In this document: piece by piece, positions 26,172 through 34,934 of the stretch | Layout: every line of letters starts with the position of its first letter | Numbering within the stretch: the first letter of the stretch is position 1 | Origin: Marisediminitalea lipolytica | GTDB taxonomy: Bacteria > Pseudomonadota > Gammaproteobacteria > Enterobacterales > Alteromonadaceae | Direction: 5' to 3' | Assembly (NCBI RefSeq): GCF_001758465.1 | Contig: NZ_MJIC01000015.1 | Location: forward strand, 558,001-622,000 | DNA: 64,000 nucleotides | Program-made: the position numbers and the translations under genes | Notes under the pieces: generated by a model | The model's database searches: none | What the model was told of the DNA's origin: nothing | What the model saw: only the letters and a program-made list of their open reading frames with translations

Positions 26172-27529
26172 TGTACAGCCTCTTGTGTGGCAGCCAGAGA
26201 AGGCAACGCATCGGCCAGCGCGTCAATCCATAGCGCATCATCCTGTTCGGTTAATACACTCATTAAATCCTGCTGGTGGTTTAGCGAAACACCGGCCGCT
26301 TTAAACAGGCTGCTGGCTTTAGCAATAATTTGCCCGGTACTCATGGGATTGCCTGGATCGCCGAGTACATCATCCACCTCAATAACCTTGCGCTGGCCGT
26401 TGGTTAGCGAAAGCGTGAGTGTTGCACCATAAGCATTGGGATACGCTAACTGTCGAACGCGGCTGCTACGCACTGATATTCTATCGCGCCATTCAACCAG
26501 TTGAGGGTGGTTACGGCTGTCAGCATTGAAATCTTCAAGCGCTGGTTCGCCTCGCAGCAGTGTCACCGCGATAGCGTGCTGTAAGCTGAACTTTGCCTGT
26601 AGCTCGGTTTGTGGATTAGGGTTATCACAAAAGCGCAGCGCGTCGTCATAGGTTTCCAATGTGACCGATTCGATTTCAGCCGCTGGAATATCCACTCTTA
26701 ACGCCGCGTCAATAGCCGGATGGGTATGGCGACAGGCCGGCCAAGGTTTAAAGCTGCAATGCCAGAGTAACCAGGGCGCATCAGCTTCACTTAACACCGC
26801 TTCCGGAATACCACCTTCAGCTGTGGCTGCTAACAGGCCTTGCTTTCCTTCCAGCAAACTCGCAGGGCCTTCGATACCGGCTTGCGCAGCCATTGCGGCC
26901 TGCACACCGGTAAGGGCTGCCCAGCCATTGTGTAATTGTTTACTTTGGGTGCTTTCATGGCGCATTTGCCACAGGCCCCCGGTGCGGGTACCGGCATTGG
27001 CTAAGGCACTGATCCACTGTGAGTCGTTTAATTTAAGCAATTCACAGGCGGCAGCGGCGGCACCAAAAGCCCCTGCGGTAGAGGTATTGTGCCAGAACTG
27101 ATAATGCGCGGGGCCAAAGCTGCGGCCGATACGGATCATGGCTTCATAACCCACAATCACGGCGTTAAGCAGTGATTCCTGGGTAGCGCCAATATGCTGG
27201 GCAACGGCAATTGCCGCCGGGATCACCACCGGCCCAGGATGCAAAATCGAGGTGCGATGCACATCATCCATTTCCAGAATGTTACCCAGTGCGCCGTTGT
27301 ACAACAGCGCGGTTTGTAAATCCGCTTTACCGCCACCGGTTAAACTGATGTGGCCGCTGCTGCTCAGACTTTTTTGCAACGCGACCAGCCTGCTGCCGGT
27401 TTCAGTGGTAGCACCAAGCACAGCACAGCCGAGCCAGTCGAGAGTATGCAGGCGTGCGCGCAGGCGATCCTCGTCGCTAACGGGACGCTTTAATAACGGA
27501 ACGAGTTCGGTTAGCAAGGTGGTTGCCAT
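26168..27529 (-). CDS. MmgE/PrpD-family protein (first of a tandem pair)
   Basis: A 453-residue MmgE/PrpD protein, first gene of the operon running to 22017. Blocks include HTLDWLGCAVLGA (about 28), YNGALGNILEMDDVHRTSIL (about 90), FGPAHYQFWHNTSTAGAFGA (about 130) and FKPWPACRHTHPAID (about 255). These match the all-helical active-site region of the family. The start is 23 bases from palindromic site C. Similar length but low similarity to its partner suggests an old duplication or a heteromeric enzyme. Likely a hydro-lyase or decarboxylase on a branched diacid or triacid (inference from the family). Confidence 0.85.
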   Translation of the reverse strand: MATTLLTELVPLLKRPVSDEDRLRARLHTLDWLGCAVLGATTETGSRLVALQKSLSSSGHISLTGGGKADLQTALLYNGALGNILEMDDVHRTSILHPGPVVIPAAIAVAQHIGATQESLLNAVIVGYEAMIRIGRSFGPAHYQFWHNTSTAGAFGAAAAACELLKLNDSQWISALANAGTRTGGLWQMRHESTQSKQLHNGWAALTGVQAAMAAQAGIEGPASLLEGKQGLLAATAEGGIPEAVLSEADAPWLLWHCSFKPWPACRHTHPAIDAALRVDIPAAEIESVTLETYDDALRFCDNPNPQTELQAKFSLQHAIAVTLLRGEPALEDFNADSRNHPQLVEWRDRISVRSSRVRQLAYPNAYGATLTLSLTNGQRKVIEVDDVLGDPGNPMSTGQIIAKASSLFKAAGVSLNHQQDLMSVLTEQDDALWIDALADALPSLAATQEAVQ

Positions 27530-27551
27530 GAGCCTGAAAAACCAATCAAAG

Positions 27552-27571
27552 TATAATGTAATAACAATAAT
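27552..27571. promoter_or_regulatory. Palindromic operator candidate, site C
   Basis: TATAATG-TAATAA-CAATAAT, 23 bases upstream of the first MmgE/PrpD start. The left arm matches site A exactly; the right arm is close to those at 59637 and 59747 (CAATAAA). The position would overlap the promoter of the leftward operon. Confidence 0.55.
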
Positions 27572-27649
27572 ACATATTATTCGGTAAACATCAATATAGG
27601 CTACCGGCTTTTATCTTAAACGGGCGTTGATGACAGGTGCTTGCAGGCA

Positions 27650-27675
27650 ATAAAAAGCCCTCAGTACGAGGGCTT
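27650..27675 (-). terminator. Rho-independent terminator of the methyltransferase operon
   Basis: Stem AAGCCCTC (27655-27662) / GAGGGCTT (27668-27675) with a 5-base loop. On the minus strand it is followed by TTTTTA. It lies 23 bases past the small-gene stop. Confidence 0.85.
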
Positions 27676-27697
27676 CAGGAAAGCTATAAAACGGGGA

Positions 27698-28057
27698 TTA
27701 CTGAGAAACCTGACTCACTACGGTTTCCATATCGGCCTGACCGTTGGTGTTTTCAGTGATCTCTTCGCGGCTTTGCTGCACGATACGCAGGATGCGCGAG
27801 ATAAATTCCTGATGCCAGGTCTGGCGTTGCTCGGCAGCTGCGGCATCCGGTTTGTAGTTTTCAATCGCTTCTCGGGTCACACCGTTACCGGCTTCCAGCA
27901 GGCGTTCGATGGTGTCCATACGCTCGCGGGTTACCGCCAGCTCCTGGGCAATCGCCATGGTGATATTCAGCAGTTGCTCAGTTTGCGCTGATTCCAGAAA
28001 GTAAGGGCGCTGGCCTTTGGCTTTACGGCCGGCATCGGCAATATAATCTACACTCAT
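27698..28057 (-). CDS. Small hypothetical partner of the methyltransferase
   Basis: A 119-residue, mostly helical, charged protein that I do not recognise. It has no signal peptide or membrane segment. A heptad-like stretch, ITMAIAQELAVTRERMDTIERLLEA (about 32-56), may form a coiled coil, followed by Gln/Glu-rich helices. Its ATG overlaps the stop of the methyltransferase gene (ATGA at 28054-28057), and a terminator follows, so the two are a dedicated pair. Such coupling often marks a subunit or chaperone. Function unknown. Confidence 0.65.
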   Translation of the reverse strand: MSVDYIADAGRKAKGQRPYFLESAQTEQLLNITMAIAQELAVTRERMDTIERLLEAGNGVTREAIENYKPDAAAAEQRQTWHQEFISRILRIVQQSREEITENTNGQADMETVVSQVSQ

Positions 28058-29283
28058 GCTACAGACTCCTGTTTAGCTGCTTCTGCGGGTTTCCACGCAC
28101 CAAATACGTTCCAGGCGGCGGCGCGACCGTAGTCTTCGGTCTTATCACCAGTTTCGGTTTTCGGGAAGATAGATTCATCTACTTTGGCGGTGACCGCTGC
28201 CGAGAACTGTAAGTCTGAAGGCAGGCCGGTAGAATCAATCATGCCGACTAAATCCACATCGTGCATCGCACCCCAGAACGGTTCGTTGTTGTTCCAGGTA
28301 TCCCAGTCACGGATAAACTGCTCAAATACCGGACGGCCAGAATATTGCGGCTGCTCAAGGTGCAGCGATAAGCCACCGGGTACTAACAGACGGCTGATTT
28401 CGCTCAGGATCTTCGGCATAGACTGGGCAGACAGTTCGTGCAACACCATGCTGGTAGTAATCAGATCAAAGCTTTCGTCAGCAAACTGCGACAAGTCTTC
28501 GGCGTTAACCTGCATAAAGGTGATGTTGTTCACGCCCAGTGACTTCGCGCGGGCATGGCCGTAACGCAGTACCGGTGCAGACACATCAATGGCAATAATT
28601 TCGGCATCCGGGAAGGCCTGACCAATAGGTACAACGTTGTGACCAATGGTACAGCCAATATCCAGAATACGCTTAGGTTTAAAGTCAGCGTGATCTTTCT
28701 TCAGCCAGTCACAAATGGCGCGGCCACCACCATCGGTCATCGAGCCGAGCTGGCCTACCGTGGTAACAAATAAACCGCTGTCGTAGTTTGCCCCGGCGCT
28801 TACATCACCTTCCACTACGGAAGTGTGGTAGCTGCCTGGCATACAGTGAGTATCGACCACGGTAACGTAATCCGGGATTTGCGTTTCCGGGTTCAGTACC
28901 AGAGTTTCTGCGCCATTATTTAATTCGGCAGCGGCGGCATTAATCCGGTCAATCTGACGCAGAACCAGTGAGCGTCCGGCCTGTTGACGACATTCCATGG
29001 TGCTGCGGCGCAGTGCGCTCCACAGTTGATAGAAAGGCTGCTTTTTCATCATCTCACGTACTTCGTGACGTGACTCAGGCTCTCTGCCATGCTCTGCTCT
29101 GAACGCAGGTAACGCGTTTTGTTCGTAAGCTTCTTTTACACCAGGTAAAACCTGACCAGACAAATGATTGTTCAGATTGGCCAGAAAGTTAAAGCGGGCA
29201 ATTTCGTCATGTTTGGCTTCGGGGAAAAGCGCATGTTTTCCCACTTTGTCCCAGGTAGGTAGGACTTTACGGTTACTGCTCAT
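28054..29283 (-). CDS. Class I SAM-dependent methyltransferase with long N-terminal extension
   Basis: About 409 residues. The C-terminal half is a Rossmann methyltransferase: motif I ILDIGCTIGHNVVPIG (about 222-237), acidic end of strand 2 in IIAIDVSAPVL, motif IV-like FDLITTSMVLHEL, and PGGLSLHLEQP. Residues 1-200 are a helical extension not typical of small-molecule methyltransferases. The ATG at 29283 is chosen over the TTG at 29289 because AAGGAG lies just ahead of it. The gene is first in a two-gene operon with the 119-residue protein, behind weak site D. VLHEL hints at the UbiE/COQ5-type group; the acceptor is unknown. Confidence 0.8.
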   Translation of the reverse strand: MSSNRKVLPTWDKVGKHALFPEAKHDEIARFNFLANLNNHLSGQVLPGVKEAYEQNALPAFRAEHGREPESRHEVREMMKKQPFYQLWSALRRSTMECRQQAGRSLVLRQIDRINAAAAELNNGAETLVLNPETQIPDYVTVVDTHCMPGSYHTSVVEGDVSAGANYDSGLFVTTVGQLGSMTDGGGRAICDWLKKDHADFKPKRILDIGCTIGHNVVPIGQAFPDAEIIAIDVSAPVLRYGHARAKSLGVNNITFMQVNAEDLSQFADESFDLITTSMVLHELSAQSMPKILSEISRLLVPGGLSLHLEQPQYSGRPVFEQFIRDWDTWNNNEPFWGAMHDVDLVGMIDSTGLPSDLQFSAAVTAKVDESIFPKTETGDKTEDYGRAAAWNVFGAWKPAEAAKQESVA

Positions 29284-29349
29284 AAGCAACTCCTTGTGGT
29301 TTTGCTGCGACTAAAAGATGGAATAAGATTACTATAAAAGAAATAAAGT

Positions 29350-29369
29350 CATATTGATATAGGTTAATA
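29350..29369. promoter_or_regulatory. Weak palindromic motif, site D
   Basis: CATATTG-ATATAG-GTTAATA, 66 bases upstream of the methyltransferase start. The left arm is close to the consensus; the right arm matches at only 4 of 7 positions. Position and spacer agree with the other sites, but chance is possible. Confidence 0.35.
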
Positions 29370-29561
29370 TCATTTACTGCTTTTTTGTACAATTTCCATT
29401 GCTTTTAAACGCAATTTTTGCGCACACAGATGGTGTTTTAAATTGTCATTACTATAGCTAAAACCGGTTTATCAGGACAGCGAACAAGATAAAAGGTGAG
29501 GTGAGCGGGGCGAAAACAAGTTCGACCCGCCGCCGCAGAAGGCTTGTTAAGATATGTTTGG

Positions 29562-30056
29562 TTAGTTCAGAGTGTCTAGGTAGGAAGTCGCTTCTTCCAC
29601 GCCGGCGGCACTGGCTTTCTTTAACCAGTTAATGCCTGCGGTGCGGTCTACCGCGGTGCCTTTGCCTTCGATAAGCGCAATGCCATAGTGATATTTTGCC
29701 AGTGCTGAGTAACCTGCTTCATCATCAGTCAGTGCGCCCCGGCGCATTAACGCGGTAGCCTTTCTTTCATCTCGTGGGATCCCTACGCCGGTATCATAAA
29801 TTTGTGCCAGCCAGATCATGGAATACACGCTGTTAAACCGTTCAATACAGTCTTCAAAGATGGCGATAGCGGCATCATGGTCACCCACCTTTTCTGCTGC
29901 ATAACCGTACAAGCATTTAATGGGTTTAGTGCTGCTAACGTAAGCCTCGTAACTGAGTTCACTGGATGCGGTTGGCGCTGGCAACGGCTGCCCGGCCAGA
30001 GTGGTAAATGCAGTAAGGCTGGTAGCAAAGAGTAACGCGGTTTTCGCTGATGTCAT
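29562..30056 (-). CDS. Secreted Sel1-like repeat protein
   Basis: A 164-residue protein with a signal peptide (MTSAKTALLFATSLTAFTTLAG) and two to three Sel1/TPR-like repeats: LAQIYDTGVGIPRDERKATA, then LAKYHYGIALIEGKGTAVDR and INWLKKASAAGVEEA. Sel1 repeats form helical scaffolds for protein contacts in the periplasm. It is a single gene between the methyltransferase promoter and the BLUF gene. It resembles the gene end at the left edge of the window, so Sel1 proteins may be a small family in this genome. Partner unknown. Confidence 0.75.
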   Translation of the reverse strand: MTSAKTALLFATSLTAFTTLAGQPLPAPTASSELSYEAYVSSTKPIKCLYGYAAEKVGDHDAAIAIFEDCIERFNSVYSMIWLAQIYDTGVGIPRDERKATALMRRGALTDDEAGYSALAKYHYGIALIEGKGTAVDRTAGINWLKKASAAGVEEATSYLDTLN

Positions 30057-30146
30057 AATGATATCCCTGTCAGATTGTTAGTAAAATGATATTGATTTGT
30101 AAATCAAATGAAAATACTTCCTTGGGAGTAAGACTATGTCATGGCG

Positions 30147-30563
30147 TTAGATGGTTGACTGGTGCGACGCTAAACGCCGTAAAAATTGCTCGGCCTGATC
30201 GGCTGTCATTTTGTCGGGCTTAAATTCGTGCTGACCAAGTTCTGACAGTAATTTATGAAACTCTGCACTGCTGCCGGCGTAGCCCATCTTCCACTTTTCA
30301 AAACAGGGCTTGGTAATATCGGAATAGCTGATAATAGTAATTTCGTCGTGGCGGGGGTCATCAGCAATATCCAGATAGAGTTCGTTAACTACACTGCGCT
30401 CGCCTTCCAGCGCCTGAATAAAATACTGCTTTTCGTAGGCGAGCATGCCGCACACCTCAAGCTCACTGTTGTTATCCCGCGCTACTTCCAGAATCGATTT
30501 AAGATCCGCCAGCGACATCTCACGGGATGCCCGGCTGTAATAAACCAGTCTGACCAAACTCAT
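30147..30563 (-). CDS. BLUF-domain blue-light photoreceptor (short)
   Basis: A 138-residue protein whose first 95 residues are a BLUF domain: LVRLVYYSRAS, NNSELEVCGMLAYEKQYFIQALEGE, DDPRHDEITIISY and CFEKWKMGY. The flavin-switch residues fall at Tyr8, Asn32, Gln50, Trp91 and Met93, the same spacing as Tyr21, Asn45, Gln63, Trp104 and Met106 of AppA. FAD binding and blue-light response are therefore likely. The short C-terminal part is a helical cap with no output domain, so it should signal by protein contact. It is divergent from the histidine-kinase gene 107 bases away, its probable partner (inference). Confidence 0.88.
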   Translation of the reverse strand: MSLVRLVYYSRASREMSLADLKSILEVARDNNSELEVCGMLAYEKQYFIQALEGERSVVNELYLDIADDPRHDEITIISYSDITKPCFEKWKMGYAGSSAEFHKLLSELGQHEFKPDKMTADQAEQFLRRLASHQSTI

Positions 30564-30669
30564 TTAAACTCCTCCCAGGTGCATTTTCCGCGAGTTTGCG
30601 GATACGACTTTTGCTGCCTATTCTTCAACTATAGCAGAGTATTTCCAAACAGCAGTTTGTGGTGAACGA

Positions 30670-32457
30670 ATGGAAAATCCCATTTATGTGGTAACCCAAA
30701 GTCGCGATGTAAGCGGGTATTTGCCTGAGCACTGGCAAACCTATGAGACGATAAACAGTCTGCGCAACGGGCGTAAAAAATTGCGCAATAATAAACCCGC
30801 GATGGTTGTGCTGTGTATTGGCAGCGATGACGATATTCATCTGGGGCAGGAGATAGCCCGGTATGTTCGCGAGGGCATGGCTAACCGCGACACCCGTATT
30901 GTACTGCTGCACGACCCGGCCCAGCAACTCGATGAAGTGGCCTGGCTGGAAGAGTTTCAGATTAACGCCTGCCTGACGGCGGATCCGGCAAGACATCAGT
31001 TTAATCGCAGCGTGCTTAACCGCGAGCTGGACACTTTTAGCTATATCGAAAACAACTACCGTCAGCATGATGCCGAAACCGAAATGCTGGTGTGTATTAC
31101 CCGCTTTTCCCGCGCAGATGAAAATATCACCACCTTATTAAGCACTTTTGCTGAAACACTGGCTAAGCTTTGTCATGCTGCCTGTCATTTTGAAATTTAT
31201 ATCGAAATGGAATCCCGCTACCGGGTGAGAAACCGCGATACATCGCAAAAGCATTTAGCCGAACAGATGCAGGCGATTGTGGCAAACGGGCAACTGCCGG
31301 CCTGTTTATCTCAGGCCATTGCTGAGCAAAAGCCGCAGATAAACCTGCTGCAGGATAACGGTGAGATAGACGCGCTGTTAGCCCGCGTTGAAACATCGGT
31401 TGGTAGTTACCTCACCTTTCCCATTGTGGTGTATAACCGGGTTATCTGCTTGCTGTTTTTCCTGATCCCGGAAGCCGAAATGGCGCGGGTCTCCATGAAG
31501 CAGATTAACATTATCAACAAAGCTGCCGAACAGCTTACGGTGCTGCTGGAGCGTAAGCAGGCCGAGTCCAGTCTTAAAAAACAATACACCCGCTTAAAAG
31601 ATACCTTACTGGAATTAAAAAGTACCAAACAGGCACTGGCCCATAACGAAAAACTGGCGAGTATCGGGCGCATGGCGGCGGGCATAGCCCACGAAATTAA
31701 TAATCCGCTGTCGTTTGTGATCAGTAACTTTACCTCAATGGACAGTTATCTGGATAACATAATTAAACTGCAGGAAATGCAGTCGGAATTGCTTACCTCT
31801 ATTGATATTCAGCAGGACCAAAAAGCCACCGCCCTAAAACAGCATCTTGCTGAATTTGAAGAGCAGGCGGGTATTGAATTTATTCTCGAAGATATTCGCG
31901 CCATCGTGGCTGACTCGTTTAACGGCTTGCAGCGGGTTAAGAATATCATTACCGATTTAAGCTCCTTTTCCCACAATTATGAAGGGCAAAAAGAAAAAAT
32001 TGATATCTCTGTTGTGCTGTCTGACACGCTTAAAATGCTCAGGTACGATTTGGCCGATAAGGTTACTGTTAAGCAGGACATCCGTTTTGATAAAGCCTTT
32101 TATTCCAATGCAGGGTTAATGGAGCAGGTACTGATTAACCTGATTAAAAATGCGTTGCAGGCGTTAGTGGATGCCGGTACCGAAACGCCGGAGATTGCTA
32201 TTGGTGCCGAAGAAAGCGCGGATGGTCTGAAGCTGACTGTGCGTGATAACGGCCCCGGCATGACTGAAGCAGTAAAAGCAAAAATCTATGACCCGTTTTT
32301 TACCACTAAGGGCGTAGGCGAAGGCACCGGATTAGGCTTGTCGGTGGTTTACAATATTGTGCAGCGACTTGGCGGCAAGATTGAGTGTGAATCGCAGTTA
32401 GGGCAGTTTACCCGGTTCACCTTAACCTTTCCGCTGGCGCAACCTGAGGAAGAATAA
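30670..32457 (+). CDS. Sensor histidine kinase with N-terminal receiver-like and GAF-like regions
   Basis: A 595-residue soluble kinase. Residues 1-130 look like a degenerate receiver (AMVVLCIGSDDD, RIVLLHDPAQ). Residues 140-290 are GAF/DUF3369-like. A coiled coil (290-328) leads to HisKA with SIGRMAAGIAHEINNPLSF, where His341 is the phosphorylation site. HATPase_c spans about 475-590 with N box EQVLINLIKNALQAL, G1 DNGPGM and G2 GEGTGLGLSVVYNIV. There is no membrane segment, so the input is cytoplasmic. The adjacent divergent BLUF gene is a candidate input. No response regulator gene is next to it. Confidence 0.88.
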   Translation: MENPIYVVTQSRDVSGYLPEHWQTYETINSLRNGRKKLRNNKPAMVVLCIGSDDDIHLGQEIARYVREGMANRDTRIVLLHDPAQQLDEVAWLEEFQINACLTADPARHQFNRSVLNRELDTFSYIENNYRQHDAETEMLVCITRFSRADENITTLLSTFAETLAKLCHAACHFEIYIEMESRYRVRNRDTSQKHLAEQMQAIVANGQLPACLSQAIAEQKPQINLLQDNGEIDALLARVETSVGSYLTFPIVVYNRVICLLFFLIPEAEMARVSMKQINIINKAAEQLTVLLERKQAESSLKKQYTRLKDTLLELKSTKQALAHNEKLASIGRMAAGIAHEINNPLSFVISNFTSMDSYLDNIIKLQEMQSELLTSIDIQQDQKATALKQHLAEFEEQAGIEFILEDIRAIVADSFNGLQRVKNIITDLSSFSHNYEGQKEKIDISVVLSDTLKMLRYDLADKVTVKQDIRFDKAFYSNAGLMEQVLINLIKNALQALVDAGTETPEIAIGAEESADGLKLTVRDNGPGMTEAVKAKIYDPFFTTKGVGEGTGLGLSVVYNIVQRLGGKIECESQLGQFTRFTLTFPLAQPEEE

Positions 32458-32459
32458 CC

Positions 32460-32485
32460 GCGCTGCCGAAGTGTTAAGGCAGCGC
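32460..32485. terminator. Bidirectional hairpin between convergent genes
   Basis: Perfect 8-bp stem GCGCTGCC (32460-32467) / GGCAGCGC (32478-32485) between the kinase stop and the CoA-transferase stop. No clear T run on either side, so termination strength is uncertain. Confidence 0.5.
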
Positions 32486-32500
32486 AGTAAACAGGCAGAA

Positions 32501-33709
32501 TTAAATAGCGTCCTGCGCTTTAAGTTCTGATACCTGTTCGGCAGAGTAACCGAGTGATGAAAGAATATCATCGGTATCCGCGCCCAGCGGCGAGCAAGCT
32601 TTACCATCAGGGCGCTCGCCATCCAGCTTAACCGGGCTGGCAACAACGCGCATATCCGGATTCTGTGCATGGGGTAAATGCTGCAACATACCAATCTGCG
32701 CTACGTAGTTATTTTGCAGTGCCTGATCCAGTTCGTACACCGGGGCAATGGGGATTTTACCGCCGAACAACTGTACCCAGTGGTCGGTAGTTTGCGCAGC
32801 AAAAGCGTCATCCAGAATGGCCTGAAGTTCAGCACGCTGACTCTGACGGTCCTTAATGGTAGCAAAGCGCGGGTCTTCACCCAGCTCCGGCTTGCCAATG
32901 CCTTCGATCATTAATTGCCAGAACTTTTCGGTCATGCACATTACAAATACCCAGCCGTCTTTAGAGGTATAAAGCTGACAAGGCACGGTGGATGGATGGG
33001 CAGAACGGCCAATACGCTCGGTGGTATAACCTTCGTTTAAATACCAGGTGGCCGGGTAGGTAAGCTGTTGCAGGGCAACATCAAACAAACTTACGTCCAC
33101 ATCGCGGCCTTCACCGTGCTTAAGTACGCCAACCAGCGCAGCTAACAGCGCGCCGGATACCGTAGCGCCGGTCATAAAGTCCACCATGGATAAACCAAAG
33201 CGGGTTGGCGGGGTTTCCGGTGAACCGGTTAATGCCATAAAGCCTGCTTCGGCCTGCATCAGGTAATCATAACCCGGCCAGCCAGCGCGCTCGTTATCCC
33301 GCCCGTAGGCGGATAAGTGAGCACATACTATCTTTGGGTTGACCGATTGTAGCGAGGCGTAATCAAGGCCAAGCTTGGCTGGTTGATCGCCACGCAGGTT
33401 ATTCATTACCGCATCGGCAGAGGCCACCAGTTCATGAAAAATCTTGCGTCCGGCCTCGTGTTTAAGGTTAAGACTCAGGCTTTTCTTGTTCCGGTTAAAG
33501 GTTTGGAAGAATAAGCTGTCATCGTCGCCCAAAAAGAACGGCCCGGATTTACGCGCGATGTCGCCACCACTTGCCGGGTTTTCGATCTTGATGACTTCGG
33601 CGCCAAGATCAGCCAGGAACATCGACGCGAAAGGACCCGCGCCGTATTGTTCCACGGTAATAATGCGGATGCCCTTAAGCGGTGCCGGCTTATTCATTCC
33701 CGTACTCAT
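32501..33709 (-). CDS. Class III (CaiB/BaiF) CoA-transferase, end of the 38430-32501 operon
   Basis: A 402-residue family III CoA-transferase: GIRIITVEQYGAGPFASMFL, GAEVIKIENP, FQTFNRNKKSLSLNLK and SAYGRD; the catalytic Asp is in GLSMVDFMTGATVSG (near residue 175). In this operon with a MaoC hydratase and a CitE-like lyase it resembles CoA-transferases that activate branched diacids such as itaconate, mesaconate or citramalate with succinyl-CoA (for example SUGCT-type enzymes). The start overlaps the acyl-CoA dehydrogenase stop (ATGA at 33706-33709). The exact acid is an inference from neighbours. Confidence 0.9.
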   Translation of the reverse strand: MSTGMNKPAPLKGIRIITVEQYGAGPFASMFLADLGAEVIKIENPASGGDIARKSGPFFLGDDDSLFFQTFNRNKKSLSLNLKHEAGRKIFHELVASADAVMNNLRGDQPAKLGLDYASLQSVNPKIVCAHLSAYGRDNERAGWPGYDYLMQAEAGFMALTGSPETPPTRFGLSMVDFMTGATVSGALLAALVGVLKHGEGRDVDVSLFDVALQQLTYPATWYLNEGYTTERIGRSAHPSTVPCQLYTSKDGWVFVMCMTEKFWQLMIEGIGKPELGEDPRFATIKDRQSQRAELQAILDDAFAAQTTDHWVQLFGGKIPIAPVYELDQALQNNYVAQIGMLQHLPHAQNPDMRVVASPVKLDGERPDGKACSPLGADTDDILSSLGYSAEQVSELKAQDAI

Positions 33710-34872
33710 ATCTTGTTACGCTCAATCAGCTGTTTGGCGATGATCATGCGCTGTACTTCGTTGGTACCTTCACCGATACACATCAGCATGGCATCACGGT
33801 AGTAACGCTGGATTGGGTATTCCATGGAGTAAGAATAACCACCAAAAATACGCATGGCTTCGTTGGCACAGAACACGCCGGTTTCGGTAGCAAAGTACTT
33901 GGCCATACCCGCTTCCATGTCGCAGCGTTCGTGAGCGTCAAACTTGTTGGCCGCCTGTTCAATCAGCAGTTTAGAAGCTTCTACTTTAGATGCCATTTCA
34001 CCCAGTTTGAGCTGAATAGCCTGATGCTGACAGATTGCTTTGCCCATGGATTCACGTTCTTGTGCATAACGCACTGCAAGCTTCAGCGCGCCTTCGGCAA
34101 TACCGGCACCGCGGGCTGCTACGTTAATACGGCCCAGTTCCAGACCACCTACAGTGATAAAGAAGCCTTCACCTTCGCCTTTTAACAGGCAGGATGCCGG
34201 AATGCGGAAATCTTCAAAGGTCAGCTCGCAGGTATCAATGGACTTGTAGCCCAGCTTTTTCATTTTATTAATGGTTAAACCAGGCAGCGGATTACCGTTT
34301 TCATCTTTGGTTTTGATGATAAACATGCTCATGCCTTTGTAGCGTGGCTGAGCCTCCGGGTCGGTTTTGGCCAGTAACAGTAAGCAGTTACCGTTTAATG
34401 AGTTAGTGATCCAGGTTTTCGCACCGTTGATGACATACTCATCACCGTCGCGCACTGCACGGGTGCGGATAGCCTGTAAATCAGTACCGGCGTTTGGTTC
34501 GGTCAGCGCGATACCACCGCGCAGTTCACCGGCAACCATTTGTGGTAACCAGTCTTGCTTTTGTTCTTCGCTGCCAGAGCGTTCAATGGCAGAGGCCATG
34601 ATCAGGTGTGAGTTAAAAATACCCGATGGTGCCATCCACGCGCCGGCCACCTTGACCACGATTTTCGCGTACAGTGACGCCGACAGGCCAAGACCGCCGT
34701 ACTCTTCACCAATAGTGGCACCAAACAGGCCCAGTTCAATCATCTGATCAACAAGCGCATGTGGGTATTCGTCGGCCTGGTCATGCTCATCAGCAATGGG
34801 TTTTACATCGTTTTCAATCCACTTATCGATGGTATCTAGAATGGCAATTTCGTCTTCTGCAGTCCAGCTCAT
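33706..34872 (-). CDS. Acyl-CoA dehydrogenase
   Basis: A 388-residue flavoenzyme with the three acyl-CoA dehydrogenase domains. Motifs are ALTEPNAGTDLQAIRTRA (about 118), the FAD-binding TWITNSLNGNCLLLLAKTD, and the C-terminal IFGGYSYSMEYPIQRYYRDA followed by GEGTNEVQRM, where the Glu of GEG is at the catalytic-base position. It should introduce an alpha,beta double bond into an acyl-CoA using an electron-transfer flavoprotein. It lies between the MaoC and CoA-transferase genes, so its product could feed the hydratase. Chain length and branching cannot be read from sequence. Confidence 0.92.
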   Translation of the reverse strand: MSWTAEDEIAILDTIDKWIENDVKPIADEHDQADEYPHALVDQMIELGLFGATIGEEYGGLGLSASLYAKIVVKVAGAWMAPSGIFNSHLIMASAIERSGSEEQKQDWLPQMVAGELRGGIALTEPNAGTDLQAIRTRAVRDGDEYVINGAKTWITNSLNGNCLLLLAKTDPEAQPRYKGMSMFIIKTKDENGNPLPGLTINKMKKLGYKSIDTCELTFEDFRIPASCLLKGEGEGFFITVGGLELGRINVAARGAGIAEGALKLAVRYAQERESMGKAICQHQAIQLKLGEMASKVEASKLLIEQAANKFDAHERCDMEAGMAKYFATETGVFCANEAMRIFGGYSYSMEYPIQRYYRDAMLMCIGEGTNEVQRMIIAKQLIERNKI

Positions 34873-34934
34873 GGTTTTCTCCGCCTGAAATTCGTTGTTA
34901 TCGTCGGCCCGCCTGCTGGCAAGCCGTTTAGCAA

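Noticed and set aside
24786..27529. Methylcitrate cycle (prpD)
   Set aside because: Two divergent MmgE/PrpD genes without prpB or prpC in the operon, and an amidase and CoA ligase beside them.
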